64,000 nt of DNA from Belnapia arida (GTDB lineage: Bacteria; Pseudomonadota; Alphaproteobacteria; Acetobacterales; Acetobacteraceae): the NCBI RefSeq assembly GCF_016773205.1, contig NZ_JAETWB010000001.1, positions 496,001 to 560,000 on the forward strand, given 5' to 3'. A program made the translations under genes and the position numbers. The notes below the pieces were generated by a model. That model was not told where the DNA came from. It ran no database searches and saw nothing but the letters and a program-made list of their open reading frames with translations. Shown piece by piece: positions 52,164 through 62,241 of this stretch. Every line of letters begins with the position of its first letter. The stretch's first letter is position 1.

Positions 52164-53014
52164 TGCGCCGGCTGCTCATCCTCCTGCCACCGCTCGCCTG
52201 GCTGCTGCTACTGGTGGCGGCGCCGCTGCTGATCCTCGGCCTCATCGCCTTCGCCGAGGCAGGGCCGGGGGTGCCGCCCTTCATCCCGCCGGTCGCCTGG
52301 GCGGGCGGGCCGGCCTGGCAGGGCAGCCTGGAGAGCCTCGGTACGCTCATCGCCGATCCCTACTACCTGGAGGCCTTTCTCCGCTCCCTTCTCACCGCCT
52401 TCGTCACCGCCGCGCTCTGCCTGCTGCTGGCCTATCCGATGGCGCTCGGCATCGCCGGCGCTCGGCCCTCCTGGCGGCTGCCGCTGCTGTTGCTGGTGCT
52501 GCTGCCCTTCTGGACCGGCTTCCTGCCGCGGCTCGGCGCCTGGATCGGGCTGCTGCGGGATGGCGGCTGGGTGAACGGCGTGCTCTGCCTTGCCGGGATC
52601 GGGCCGTTGCGGCTGCTCTATAGCGACCTGGCGCTCTATCTCGGCATGGTCCATGCCTATCTGCCCTTCGCCGTGCTGCCCCTGGCGACGGCGCTGCTGC
52701 GGCGGGACACGTCTTTGGAGGAAGCGGCGGCCGATCTGGGGGCGAAGCCCTTGACCGTCTTCGGCAGCGTCACCCTGCCGCTCTCGCTGCCGGCGGCGGC
52801 TTCGGCCTTCCTGCTGGTCTTCATCCCGGCGGCGGGGGAGTTCGTCATCCCCGAACTGCTCGGCCCGCCGGAGGCGCAGCTGGTCGGCCGGGTGCTGTGG
52901 GGCGAATTCTTCCAGAACCGCGACTGGCCGCTCGCCGCGGCGCTCGCGCTTGCACTGCTGCTGCTGCTGCTGCCGCCCATCCTGCTGTTCCAAAGATTGG
53001 GACGACGGGCATGA
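52163..53014 (+). CDS. polyamine ABC importer permease (PotH/PotB-like)
   Basis: A 283-residue permease with six predicted membrane helices. The ATPase-contact EAA loop is EEAAADLGAKPLTVFGSVTLPLSLP near residue 190, and the family motif LLPFWTGFLPRLGAW lies around 110. Start and stop both overlap the neighbouring genes (TGATG and ATGA), so the four subunits are coupled. It forms a heterodimer with the PotI-like permease. Confidence 0.9.
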   Translation: MRRLLILLPPLAWLLLLVAAPLLILGLIAFAEAGPGVPPFIPPVAWAGGPAWQGSLESLGTLIADPYYLEAFLRSLLTAFVTAALCLLLAYPMALGIAGARPSWRLPLLLLVLLPFWTGFLPRLGAWIGLLRDGGWVNGVLCLAGIGPLRLLYSDLALYLGMVHAYLPFAVLPLATALLRRDTSLEEAAADLGAKPLTVFGSVTLPLSLPAAASAFLLVFIPAAGEFVIPELLGPPEAQLVGRVLWGEFFQNRDWPLAAALALALLLLLLPPILLFQRLGRRA

Positions 53015-53811
53015 GGCGCATCGGCCTGGCCTTCGGCCTTCTGTTCCTCTGGGCGCCGATCTCGCTGATGGTGTTTTACGCCTTCAGCGCCGACCGCATT
53101 CCCTTTCAATGGGGCGGCTGGTCGCTCCGCTGGTTCGCCGCGCTCGCCGCCAATGAGCGGATGCGGGAGGCGGCTTTGCTCTCGCTCCGCATCGCCGCCG
53201 GGGCGGCGACGCTGTCGATGCTGCTCGGCGGCCTTGCCGGCTGGGCGCTGGCGCGGTTCGGGCCGTTCCGGGGCAGGGTGCTGCTCGGGGCGCTGGCCGG
53301 GGCGCCGCTGGTGCTGCCGGAGGTGGTGACGGGCCTTTCCCTGCTGCTGCTCTTCGTCTTGGCGCAGGGGGCGGTGGAAGCCTGGCTCGGCTGGGCGCCC
53401 GGCCGCGGGGCGGTGACCATCCTACTGGCCCACGCGACCATCGGTCTTGCCTATGTCACGGTCGTCGTGCAGGCGCGGCTGGCGACGGTCGACCCCAGCC
53501 TGGAGGAGGCGGCGGCCGACCTCGGCGCCGGGCCCTTCACCACCTTCCGCACCGTCACCCTGCCGCTGATCGCGCCCAGCCTCGCAGCCGGCTGGCTGCT
53601 CGCCTTCACCCTCTCGCTCGACGATGTGGTGGTGGCGAGCTTCGTTTCCGGACCGGCCGGGACGACGCTGCCGATGCTGGTTTTCTCCGCCCTCAAGGTC
53701 GGGCTGACGCCGGAGGTGAATGCGCTGGCGGCGATCGTGCTGGCCGTGGCGGCGCTGGCGGTGGGGGGAGCGGGGCTGATTTTGGGCCGGCGGGCGAACG
53801 GCGCGGGTTGA
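53011..53811 (+). CDS. polyamine ABC importer permease (PotI/PotC-like)
   Basis: A 266-residue permease with six predicted helices, beginning APISLMVFYAFSADR like PotC/PotI. The EAA loop is EEAAADLGAGPFTTFRTVTLPLIAP near residue 170, and FTLSLDDVVVASFVSGP is a typical PotC block. It completes the importer. No regulator or polyamine enzyme gene is in the operon; the next genes are aminotransferases read in the same direction after a G-rich 58-base gap. Confidence 0.9.
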   Translation: MRRIGLAFGLLFLWAPISLMVFYAFSADRIPFQWGGWSLRWFAALAANERMREAALLSLRIAAGAATLSMLLGGLAGWALARFGPFRGRVLLGALAGAPLVLPEVVTGLSLLLLFVLAQGAVEAWLGWAPGRGAVTILLAHATIGLAYVTVVVQARLATVDPSLEEAAADLGAGPFTTFRTVTLPLIAPSLAAGWLLAFTLSLDDVVVASFVSGPAGTTLPMLVFSALKVGLTPEVNALAAIVLAVAALAVGGAGLILGRRANGAG

Positions 53812-53833
53812 AGCGGCGGGGGGTGGGGGGTAG

Positions 53834-55072
<1,239 letters not shown>

Positions 55073-55078
55073 GCCGCC

Positions 55079-56281
55079 ATGCCCTCGCTCGCGCAGCGCC
55101 TCCGGGAGGTGAAGGTCTCCGCCTCCGCCGCCATGACCCAGCGCGCGCGGGAGCTGCGCGGGCAGGGTATCGAGGTCATCAGCCTATCCAATGGCGAGCC
55201 CGACTTTGCCTCGCCGCCGCATGCGATCGAGGCGGCGCACCAGGCGGCGCTCCGCGGCGACACCAAGTATCCACCGCAGGGCGGCACGCCGGCGCTGAAG
55301 GCGGCCATCGCGCGCAAGTTCAAGCGCGACAACGGCCTCGACTACGCCGCCGACGAGATCATCGTCGGCAATGGCGGCAAACAGGTGATCTTCAACGCCT
55401 TCATGGCGACGCTCGACCCGGGCGACGAGGTGGTGATTCCCTCACCCTTTTGGATCAGCTACGCCGACATGGCGAAGGTCGCGGGCGGCGTGCCCGTCAC
55501 CGTCGCCTGCCCGCAGAACAATGGCTTCAAGCCGCGGCCCGAGGATATCGAGGCCGCGATCACGCCGAAGACGAAGTGGGTGCTGTTGAACTTCCCCGGC
55601 AATCCGACCGGCGCGGTGCCCTCGCGCGACGAGATGCGCGCCATCGCCGATGTGCTGCTGCGCCATCCGCATGTCTGGGTCATGACCGACGACATGTACG
55701 AGCACCTGCTCTATGACGGCTTCGAGTACCACACCATCGCCGCGGTGGAGCCGGGGTTGAAGGACCGCACGTTGACGGTCAACGGCTGCTCCAAGACCTA
55801 TGCGATGACCGGCTGGCGCGTCGGCTTCGGCGCCGGGCCCGCCGCGCTTATCAAGGGCATGTTCAACATGCAGGGCCAGGCGACGGCCGGCGTCTCCACT
55901 ATCAGCCAGGCCGCGGCGGTCGCAGCGCTCGACGGGCCGCAGGATTTCGTCAAGCGCAATGCCGAGGTCTATCGCGGGCGCCGTGACATGGTGGTCGAGA
56001 TGCTGAACGCATGCCCGGGCATCACCTGCCACAAGCCGGAGGGTGCCTTCTACGTCTTCCCGAACCTCGCGGGCTGCCTCGGCAAGACCACCAAGGGCGG
56101 GCGGAAGATCGAGACCGACACGGATTTCGTCACCGCGTTGCTCGAGGAGAAGCGTGTCGCCGCGGTCCAGGGCACCGCTTATGGAATGAGCCCCTATATG
56201 CGCATCTCTTACGCCACCGACACTGCCAGCCTCACCGAGGCCTGCACGCGCATCCAGGAGTTCTGCCGGGAGCTTCGATGA
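55079..56281 (+). CDS. aspartate-type aminotransferase (class I), copy 2
   Basis: A 400-residue paralogue of the preceding enzyme, exactly equal in length and with PLP Lys239 at the same position (NGCSKTYAMTGWRVGFG). Differences cluster at the substrate side: LLNFPGNPTGAVPS instead of [14 protein letters not shown], and YPPQGGTPALK instead of [11 protein letters not shown]. This suggests changed amino acid preference. It overlaps the GNAT gene by 4 bases (ATGA). The pair plus acetyltransferase looks like an operon for modifying or degrading an amino acid; the substrate is not known. Confidence 0.88.
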   Translation: MPSLAQRLREVKVSASAAMTQRARELRGQGIEVISLSNGEPDFASPPHAIEAAHQAALRGDTKYPPQGGTPALKAAIARKFKRDNGLDYAADEIIVGNGGKQVIFNAFMATLDPGDEVVIPSPFWISYADMAKVAGGVPVTVACPQNNGFKPRPEDIEAAITPKTKWVLLNFPGNPTGAVPSRDEMRAIADVLLRHPHVWVMTDDMYEHLLYDGFEYHTIAAVEPGLKDRTLTVNGCSKTYAMTGWRVGFGAGPAALIKGMFNMQGQATAGVSTISQAAAVAALDGPQDFVKRNAEVYRGRRDMVVEMLNACPGITCHKPEGAFYVFPNLAGCLGKTTKGGRKIETDTDFVTALLEEKRVAAVQGTAYGMSPYMRISYATDTASLTEACTRIQEFCRELR

Positions 56282-57264
56282 TCCGCCCCGGTCGGGACGA
56301 GGATGCCGAGGGGTACATCCGCCTGATCGGCGATTGCTGGGCGGAATTCCCGAATTGCATCCTCGATGTGGACGGCGAGGCGCCGGAGCTCCGCGCGCTG
56401 GCCAGCTACTTCGCCAAGGCGGGCGGCGCGCTCTGGGCGGCGGAGCGTGAGGGCAGCGTGGCCGGCATGGTCGGCACAAGGCCGCTCAACAGCGACCAGG
56501 CCTACGAGATCTGCCGGATGTATGTCGCGGCGCCGGAGCGCGGCACCGGCCTCGCCCAGCGGCTGCTTGATAAGGCCGAGGCGCATGCGCGCGCCGCAGG
56601 TGCACAGCGCCTCGTGCTCTGGACCGATACCCGCTTCGATGCGGCCCACCGTTTCTACGAGAAGCGCGGCTATCTGCGCCAGGGCGCCATCCGCATCCTC
56701 GACGACATCTCGAGGTCCCTCGAATTCCGCTATGCTAAGCCGGCAGCCGGGCTGGTGGTGGAAGCCCTGGATGCCGCCGCTGCGGCCAGCGCGGAGCGGC
56801 GCCTGTCCGAAATCCTGGTCGCCTGCGTCGATGCTGGCGCCAGCGTCTCCTTCCTCAAGCCGCTCGCGCTGGATATGGCGCGGAGCTTCTGGAAGAAGGT
56901 GGCGGCCGATGTCGCGGCCAACCGCCGGGTGCTGCTCGCCGCCTGGTTGGACGGCGAACTCGTCGGCACGGTGCAACTCAATCTGGACACGCCACAGAAC
57001 CAGCCGCACCGGGCCGACCTTGCGAAGCTGCTGGTCGACCCGGTCGCCCGCCGCCGCGGCGTCGCCCGCGCCCTGATGCGCCGGGCGGAGCAGACGGCGC
57101 AACGCCTGCGCCGTCGCCTGCTGGTGCTCGACATCAAGGCCGATGAGGCGGGAGAGGCGCTTTACCGCAGCCTCGGCTGGCGGGAGGCCGGTCGCATCCC
57201 CGGCTTCGCGCTGGACGAGACTGGCGCCGCCCATGCCGCCGTCATCCTTTGGAAGGAGGTCTGA
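56278..57264 (+). CDS. double-domain GNAT acetyltransferase
   Basis: A 328-residue protein made of two tandem GNAT domains. The first has the acetyl-CoA motif AAPERGTGLAQRLLDKAEAHAR (about residues 82-103) with YEKRGYLRQG closing it; the second has VDPVARRRGVARALMRRAEQTA (about 258-279) with YRSLGWREAGRIPGF. The first domain resembles enzymes that acetylate small amines; the second resembles PanZ-like GNATs. Neither substrate can be assigned. It overlaps the aminotransferase gene and probably shares its pathway. Confidence 0.85.
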   Translation: MIRPGRDEDAEGYIRLIGDCWAEFPNCILDVDGEAPELRALASYFAKAGGALWAAEREGSVAGMVGTRPLNSDQAYEICRMYVAAPERGTGLAQRLLDKAEAHARAAGAQRLVLWTDTRFDAAHRFYEKRGYLRQGAIRILDDISRSLEFRYAKPAAGLVVEALDAAAAASAERRLSEILVACVDAGASVSFLKPLALDMARSFWKKVAADVAANRRVLLAAWLDGELVGTVQLNLDTPQNQPHRADLAKLLVDPVARRRGVARALMRRAEQTAQRLRRRLLVLDIKADEAGEALYRSLGWREAGRIPGFALDETGAAHAAVILWKEV

Positions 57265-57368
57265 GCCGATGATCCGGTCCGGCCATCGTATTGTCACCAC
57301 TTCCGACAACATGATTGTACCAATGCACGGAATGGGTGACGGTCCGGCATCCGGTTGAGGACAGCCCG

Positions 57369-58478
57369 ATGACCGCACCTCCGGCCGATAGCGAAGAGAC
57401 CATGATCCGCCGCGGCCCGCGCCTTGCCGAGGCGCCGGAGGCGGTGCTGCATGTCCTGGTCCTGTCGCAGGAGGGCGGAGAAACCCGTCGCATCCCGCTC
57501 GGTTCGGAGCCATTCCGCATCGGGCGGGTCGCCGGCAACGACCTGGTACTGCCGGCACTGGAGGTCTCGCGCCACCATGCCTTGCTGACCGTGGCGGGGG
57601 AGGGAGCAAGCCTCACCGATCTCGAATCCACTAACGGCACCTGGCTGGATGGCGAGCGGCTCAGCGGCACCGCGCCGCTGGCGCCGGGCGCGCGCCTCGC
57701 CATCGGCCCCTTCGCCCTGCAATACCAGCGCGGCCGCCAGCGCGAGATGGAACGCGCCGCCGAGCTGGAGCGCGAGATGGAGCGGGCCATCCGCTACGTG
57801 CAGGCATTGCTGCCGCACCCTATCACCGAAGGGCGGGTGCGGGCGGAATGGAGCTTCCTGCCCTCGGCCAGCATCGGCGGCGATGCCTTCGGCTATCGCT
57901 GGGTGGATGCGGAGCGTTTCGCCGTCTTTATTCTCGACGTGGCGGGACATGGCGCCGGTTCCGCCCTGCTCGCCGCCTCGGCGATGAATATGTTGCGCGC
58001 TGGCATCGGCAGCGACCCGGCCGCGGTCCTGGCCGGGCTCAATGACAGCTTCCAGATGGAGGACCAGGGCGGCCTTTTTTTCACCATCTGGTACGGCGTC
58101 GCCGACCTTGCGGCGCGGCGGCTCGACTATGCCGCCGCCGGTCATCATCCCGGCTTTCTGCTCCAGCCGGGCGCGGCGGCACCCGAGGCGCTCGCCACCC
58201 GCAATCCGCCGGTCGGCATGATGCCGGGCAGCCGCTTCCGCACCGGCAGTGCGGCCTTGCCGGCCGGGGCGCGGCTTCTGCTCTTCAGCGACGGCGCCTT
58301 CGAGACCCGTGCGCCCGATGGCCGCCAACTCGGGCTCGAGGATTTCCTGCCGCATCTCCCGCTTGGCGGCCCGCCGGCAACGGGGGCGCCGGAGCGGTTG
58401 CTCCAGGCCGCCCGGTCGCTGTCACGGCCAGGTCCTTTCGCGGATGATGTCTCCATACTGTCGCTGGACTTCGCGTGA
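57369..58478 (+). CDS. FHA-domain SpoIIE/PP2C-type phosphatase
   Basis: A 369-residue signalling protein. An FHA domain (about residues 30-120) shows FRIGRVAGNDLVL, SRHHALLT and STNGTWLDG, which bind phosphothreonine. An Arg/Glu helix (EMERAAELEREMERAI) links it to a PP2C/SpoIIE phosphatase domain with SIGGDAFGY, ILDVAGHGAGSALLA and LLFSDGAFETRAPDG, whose Asp residues bind two metals. It should dephosphorylate the downstream STAS protein. The ATG at 57369 follows GAGGA. Together with the next two genes it is a partner-switching module. Confidence 0.88.
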   Translation: MTAPPADSEETMIRRGPRLAEAPEAVLHVLVLSQEGGETRRIPLGSEPFRIGRVAGNDLVLPALEVSRHHALLTVAGEGASLTDLESTNGTWLDGERLSGTAPLAPGARLAIGPFALQYQRGRQREMERAAELEREMERAIRYVQALLPHPITEGRVRAEWSFLPSASIGGDAFGYRWVDAERFAVFILDVAGHGAGSALLAASAMNMLRAGIGSDPAAVLAGLNDSFQMEDQGGLFFTIWYGVADLAARRLDYAAAGHHPGFLLQPGAAAPEALATRNPPVGMMPGSRFRTGSAALPAGARLLLFSDGAFETRAPDGRQLGLEDFLPHLPLGGPPATGAPERLLQAARSLSRPGPFADDVSILSLDFA

Positions 58479-58522
58479 CGGTACGGTGAAGCCTCCGGCG
58501 CAACGATGACGAGGATGACCCG

Positions 58523-58864
58523 ATGGATTTCGCGCTGACCGAACTCGATAATGGCACCAATCGGGTGGCCATGAGCGGCCGGCTCGATGCAGCGGGTGCC
58601 GAGGCGATCGATCAGCGCTTCACGGCCGCCGTCGGCAGCGTGGCGAAGAATGCGCTTGTCGACCTGACCGAGGTGAGTTTCGTCGCGTCTCTCGGCCTGC
58701 GCATGTTCATCTCCGTCGCCCGCGTGCTGCAACGGCGCGGCGCGCAGATGATCCTGTTCGGCGCGCAGCGGCAGGTGATGGAGGTCTTCGAGACCATCGC
58801 CCTCGACCAGATGATCCCGATCGTCGCCACCGAGGCGGAGGCACGGGCCCGCCTCACCACGTGA
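58523..58864 (+). CDS. STAS-domain anti-sigma factor antagonist
   Basis: A 113-residue single STAS domain of the RsbV/SpoIIAA type. The phosphoacceptor site is in FVASLGLRMFISVARVLQRRGA near residue 53-74 (Ser in SFVASLGLR). When unphosphorylated it should bind the RsbW-like kinase encoded next and free that kinase's target. Its stop overlaps the following gene by 4 bases (GTGA). Confidence 0.87.
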   Translation: MDFALTELDNGTNRVAMSGRLDAAGAEAIDQRFTAAVGSVAKNALVDLTEVSFVASLGLRMFISVARVLQRRGAQMILFGAQRQVMEVFETIALDQMIPIVATEAEARARLTT

Positions 58865-59262
58865 CCTTCCGCTACCGGATCGCCGGCGGGGCGGCCGAGG
58901 TTTCGGCGGCGCAATCGGCCTTGGCTGCCTGGATGGAGGCGGCCGGCGCCAGCCTGCACAGCGTCACCCGTGCCGAGGTCGTGCTGGAGGAGCTGGCGCT
59001 GAATGCCCAGCGCCATGGCGGCGCGTTGGAGGTGCTGGTGGAAGCCAGCATTGCCGTTGGCCTCTGCACCCTGGTGCTGGAGGATGCTGGCCGCCCCTTT
59101 GACCCGACCGTTGGCGTCCTGCCGCTGCCCGCCGCCTCGCTGGGGGCGGCGCGGATCGGCGGTCTGGGCCTTGCCCTGGTCCGGCGGAATGCGGCAGCGC
59201 TGCGCTACACCCGCACCGGCATGGGGCGGAACCGCGTCGAGGTCGATCTTCCACTCTGCTGA
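58861..59262 (+). CDS. RsbW-like anti-sigma/serine kinase ATPase
   Basis: A 133-residue GHKL ATPase of the RsbW/SpoIIAB type. The N box is VVLEELALNAQRHGG (about residues 40-54), and the ATP lid region is ARIGGLGLALVRRNAAAL (about 97-114). The start is a GTG overlapping the STAS gene. It phosphorylates the STAS antagonist and holds a target in check. No RsbV/RsbW-type sigma factor is next to it, so the target may be elsewhere or be an effector other than a sigma factor. Confidence 0.87.
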   Translation: MTFRYRIAGGAAEVSAAQSALAAWMEAAGASLHSVTRAEVVLEELALNAQRHGGALEVLVEASIAVGLCTLVLEDAGRPFDPTVGVLPLPAASLGAARIGGLGLALVRRNAAALRYTRTGMGRNRVEVDLPLC

Positions 59263-59389
59263 TATTCGTGGAGGCGTAGCCTGTGGGCTCCCGCACGGGC
59301 GCGCCGGGAGACAACAGGAATTTCCCTCAGCTTCCGCATCCAGGCGTCCCGCCGGTGCCGGAACATGATCCATGCCTCGGTGACGTGGA

Positions 59390-60274
59390 TCACGCCCGGA
59401 GGAAGCGGCCGAGCCAGATCAGCACTTCCTCCGGCGCCTCCTCGGCGAGGTAGTGGCCGCTGTCGACGCCGCCACCGCTCACCTCGCCGGTGGCATAGTC
59501 GTGCCAGATGGCGAGCGGATCGTACCATTTGGGGATGGAGCCCTTGGCGCCCCAGAGGACCAGCAGCGGGCATTGCAGCTTATGTCCGGCGGCGCGGCTG
59601 GCGCGGTCGTGCTCGAGGTCGATCGCCGTCGCCGCGCGGTAATCCTCGCAGATCGCACGCACCGTGCCCTCCTCCCGCAGCGCCGCCAGGTAGTCGGCGC
59701 GTGCTTCGGGGTGGAAGAAGCCACGGTCCTTCGGCTCGCGCGAGGTGTGCAGGTCGAACCAGTCCTCCACGTCGCGCAGGATCATACGCTCCGGCTTGTC
59801 GTGCGGCTGGGCGAGGAAGAACCAATGATAATAGCCGAGCGCGAAGGCCATGTCGGTGCGCTCGAAATGCGTCAGCGTCGGGATGATGTCCATGGTGCAG
59901 AGCCGCTCGACCCGCTCCGGATGGTCGAGCGCCAGCCGGTGCGCGACGCGGGCGCCGCGGTCATGACTGACGACGGCAAAGCGCTCATGGCCGAGACCCG
60001 TCATCAGTGCGGCCAGGTCCGCCGCCATGGCGCGCTTCGCCATGCCGCTGCTATCCGGAAGGGCAGGGGGCTTCTGCGAGAAGCCGTAGCCGCGGATATC
60101 GGGGACGATGACCGTGAAGCGCCGGGCGAGCGTCGGCGCGATCTTGTGCCACATCGCATGGGTTTGCGGGTTGCCGTGCAGCAGCAGCAGGGGTGGCCCG
60201 CTGCCGCCGCGGCGGAGGCGGATGCGCTGGCCATTGGCCTCGCGGAATTCCAGCGTGAACCCTTCGAAGAACAT
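59390..60274 (-). CDS. alpha/beta hydrolase, fluoroacetate dehalogenase-like
   Basis: A 294-residue alpha/beta hydrolase. Nucleophile Asp105 (SHDRGARV), Arg106 and Arg109, Asp129 (TMDIIPT), His150 and Trp151 (YYHWFFLAQP), Tyr212 (EDYRA) and His274 (DSGHYL) match the positions in fluoroacetate dehalogenase, where Asp110, Arg111, Arg114, Asp134, His155, Trp156, Tyr219 and His280 act; spacing agrees to within two residues. That enzyme hydrolyses the C-F bond of fluoroacetate; chloroacetate is another substrate of the group. The ATG at 60274 follows GGGAGG. No transporter or glycolate gene lies beside it, so the physiological substrate is uncertain. Confidence 0.88.
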   Translation of the reverse strand: MFFEGFTLEFREANGQRIRLRRGGSGPPLLLLHGNPQTHAMWHKIAPTLARRFTVIVPDIRGYGFSQKPPALPDSSGMAKRAMAADLAALMTGLGHERFAVVSHDRGARVAHRLALDHPERVERLCTMDIIPTLTHFERTDMAFALGYYHWFFLAQPHDKPERMILRDVEDWFDLHTSREPKDRGFFHPEARADYLAALREEGTVRAICEDYRAATAIDLEHDRASRAAGHKLQCPLLVLWGAKGSIPKWYDPLAIWHDYATGEVSGGGVDSGHYLAEEAPEEVLIWLGRFLRA

Positions 60275-60347
60275 GGGCGACCTCCCGGCCTGCGATCGCC
60301 CTGGACGGAAGCACCCAGGGCCTGGAACCGCCGCCAGTCTGCGGCCA

Positions 60348-61178
60348 TCAGACGCCGGGCGCCAGGATCTGCGCGGGCGAGGCCTCGGTCGACCGCGGCG
60401 CCACCTGGCGCCAGCCCTGTCCGGTCCAGATACGCGCCACGACGTCCACCCTGCCGTTGGCGTCGATGCGGATATCGTTGAAGGCATTCGGCTCGCCGCG
60501 CAGGCGGTGCGAGGTGCTGGTGGCCGACAGCACCACGGTCAGGCGCTCCTTGGCGGCATCGTCCGGAACCACGGCCGCCGGCTCCGCCACGTCGCCGACA
60601 TGCAGATGGCCGGAGAGGACCAGCCGAACCCCCTGCCGGGCGAAGGACTCCAGCGCCATCGCCGCTCCACCCACCAGCCGCGCCTCCGGCGCCGCCCGCG
60701 GCGGCAGGAAGGGGTGATGCGCCACGACGATGCGCGTGAGACCCGGCGGCAGGGCCGCCAGCCGTGCCTCGCAGCGCGCCAGCCGCCCGCTGCCGACCCG
60801 CCCACGCGACCAGTCGAGGTAGAAGCCCGCCCGCCGCGCGGTGTTCAGCCCGACCACCCCGATCCGCCCGTCCTGAAAGATCGGTTCCGTCTCCGGCGCG
60901 ATGAAGCGGCGCCAGCGCGCATAAGGGTCGAGGAAGCGCTCCACCAACTTGAACGGCGTAATGTCATGGTTGCCCGGCACCACCAGCACGGGTGCTTGCA
61001 ACCCGTCGATGAAGGCCCGCGCGGCGCGGAATTCGCTCCGCCGTGCCCGCATGGTGAGGTCGCCGCTGATGGCGATGAGGTGGGGTGGGTCGCGGTTCAG
61101 CTCCTCCGCCAGCGCGGCGACGACATCGGGCAGCTCGGCGCCGAAATGCAGGTCGGAGATATGGGCGATGCGATGCAT
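60348..61178 (-). CDS. calcineurin-like metallophosphoesterase
   Basis: A 276-residue metallophosphoesterase with all five metal motifs: HISDLHFG at the N-terminus, ISGDLTMR near 39, VPGNHD near 70, VVAHHPF near 155 and LSGHLHVGD near 195. It probably acts on a phosphodiester or nucleotide substrate, but the family gives no specific prediction. It lies 5 bases after the lipid kinase gene and 73 bases before the hydrolase, suggesting co-transcription. Confidence 0.87.
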   Translation of the reverse strand: MHRIAHISDLHFGAELPDVVAALAEELNRDPPHLIAISGDLTMRARRSEFRAARAFIDGLQAPVLVVPGNHDITPFKLVERFLDPYARWRRFIAPETEPIFQDGRIGVVGLNTARRAGFYLDWSRGRVGSGRLARCEARLAALPPGLTRIVVAHHPFLPPRAAPEARLVGGAAMALESFARQGVRLVLSGHLHVGDVAEPAAVVPDDAAKERLTVVLSATSTSHRLRGEPNAFNDIRIDANGRVDVVARIWTGQGWRQVAPRSTEASPAQILAPGV

Positions 61179-61183
61179 GGGGT

Positions 61184-62113
61184 TCAGGCCTCTGCCGTGG
61201 CGACGCGGTGAGACGCCGTGGCGATCGCGGCCGGGACGATGACGCGGAGCGCCCCGGGCCGGATCGCGTAGCGCAGGGGCGGGGCGAGCAGCAGCGCCTC
61301 ACCATCGTTCATCACGCGCAGGCTCCGCCGGCGGCTGTGGATGGTGATCTCGCGCGCAGGCCGTTCGTCGAGCTCCGGCCGCCGTCGCCAGCGGCCGAGC
61401 GCCATCGCCGCCATCATCCTGGCGATCCACCAGGGGCCGAATTCCCGCGCTTCGTAAAGGACCAGCTCGCCCTGGTCGAGCCGCGACCGGCTGAAGAAGG
61501 CACCGAGACCCTCCGCATAGGCGTTGTTGGCGACGGCGAGCGCGCGGAGGAAGACCGGCTGCTCCACCGTGCCGTCGAGCGCGAGGCGGAGCCGCATCGG
61601 CCGGTAGCGCAGCATGGTCCGCAATGCGGCGAGCATCAGCCGAAGCTGTCCGCCGGTGCCGCGATGCCGCTCCCGGTGCCGCCCGATCGCGGTCGGCAGG
61701 CCGAGGACGGAAAGGCAGAGGAAGACATGACCATTCACCGCGGCCACATCGATCGCCCGCGTCTCGCCATGCGCCAGTGCCTCCGCCGCTTCCTCCAGCC
61801 CAAGCGGGATCCCGAGGTCCTTCGCCAGCATGTTCATGGTGCCGAGCGGCAGGATGCCGAGGGCGATGCCCGTCCCGGCCAGGCGCTGCGCGGCGGCGGC
61901 GATGGTGCCGTCCCCACCGCCGACCACCACGGCCTCCATCCCGAGCGCCACCGCCCGGTCCAGCCGGCGGCCGAGATCGGGCTCCTCCGCCTCGTGCAGG
62001 ATGCTCGGCACGAGGCCGGCGGCGGCGAGTCGCTCCGCCACCTCCTCAACCGCACGCTCCCGGCCCAGCAGCCCGCCCGAGCGGGCATTGATCACAACGG
62101 CGACTTTTCGCAT
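61184..62113 (-). CDS. diacylglycerol kinase-family lipid kinase (YegS-like)
   Basis: A 309-residue lipid kinase of the DgkB/YegS type. Motifs are VVINARSGG at the N-terminus (nucleotide phosphate region), VVVGGGDGTIAAAAQRL near 65 and GILPLGTMNMLAKDLGIPLG near 90. The C-terminal beta domain contains LRVMNDGEALL. It phosphorylates diacylglycerol or a related lipid at the membrane, using ATP. It is first in a minus-strand row with the phosphoesterase. Confidence 0.9.
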   Translation of the reverse strand: MRKVAVVINARSGGLLGRERAVEEVAERLAAAGLVPSILHEAEEPDLGRRLDRAVALGMEAVVVGGGDGTIAAAAQRLAGTGIALGILPLGTMNMLAKDLGIPLGLEEAAEALAHGETRAIDVAAVNGHVFLCLSVLGLPTAIGRHRERHRGTGGQLRLMLAALRTMLRYRPMRLRLALDGTVEQPVFLRALAVANNAYAEGLGAFFSRSRLDQGELVLYEAREFGPWWIARMMAAMALGRWRRRPELDERPAREITIHSRRRSLRVMNDGEALLLAPPLRYAIRPGALRVIVPAAIATASHRVATAEA

Positions 62114-62241
62114 CGCCGCAGAACGGCGGCGGCAGCGCCGGGTTCACGCCCGCACCGGACCATCCTCGAAACGTCATGCCGGCCGGTTGACCGCCGCGCC
62201 GCGCCGGGCGAGCCTCACCGCCGAAAAGGATGGAGGAAGCC

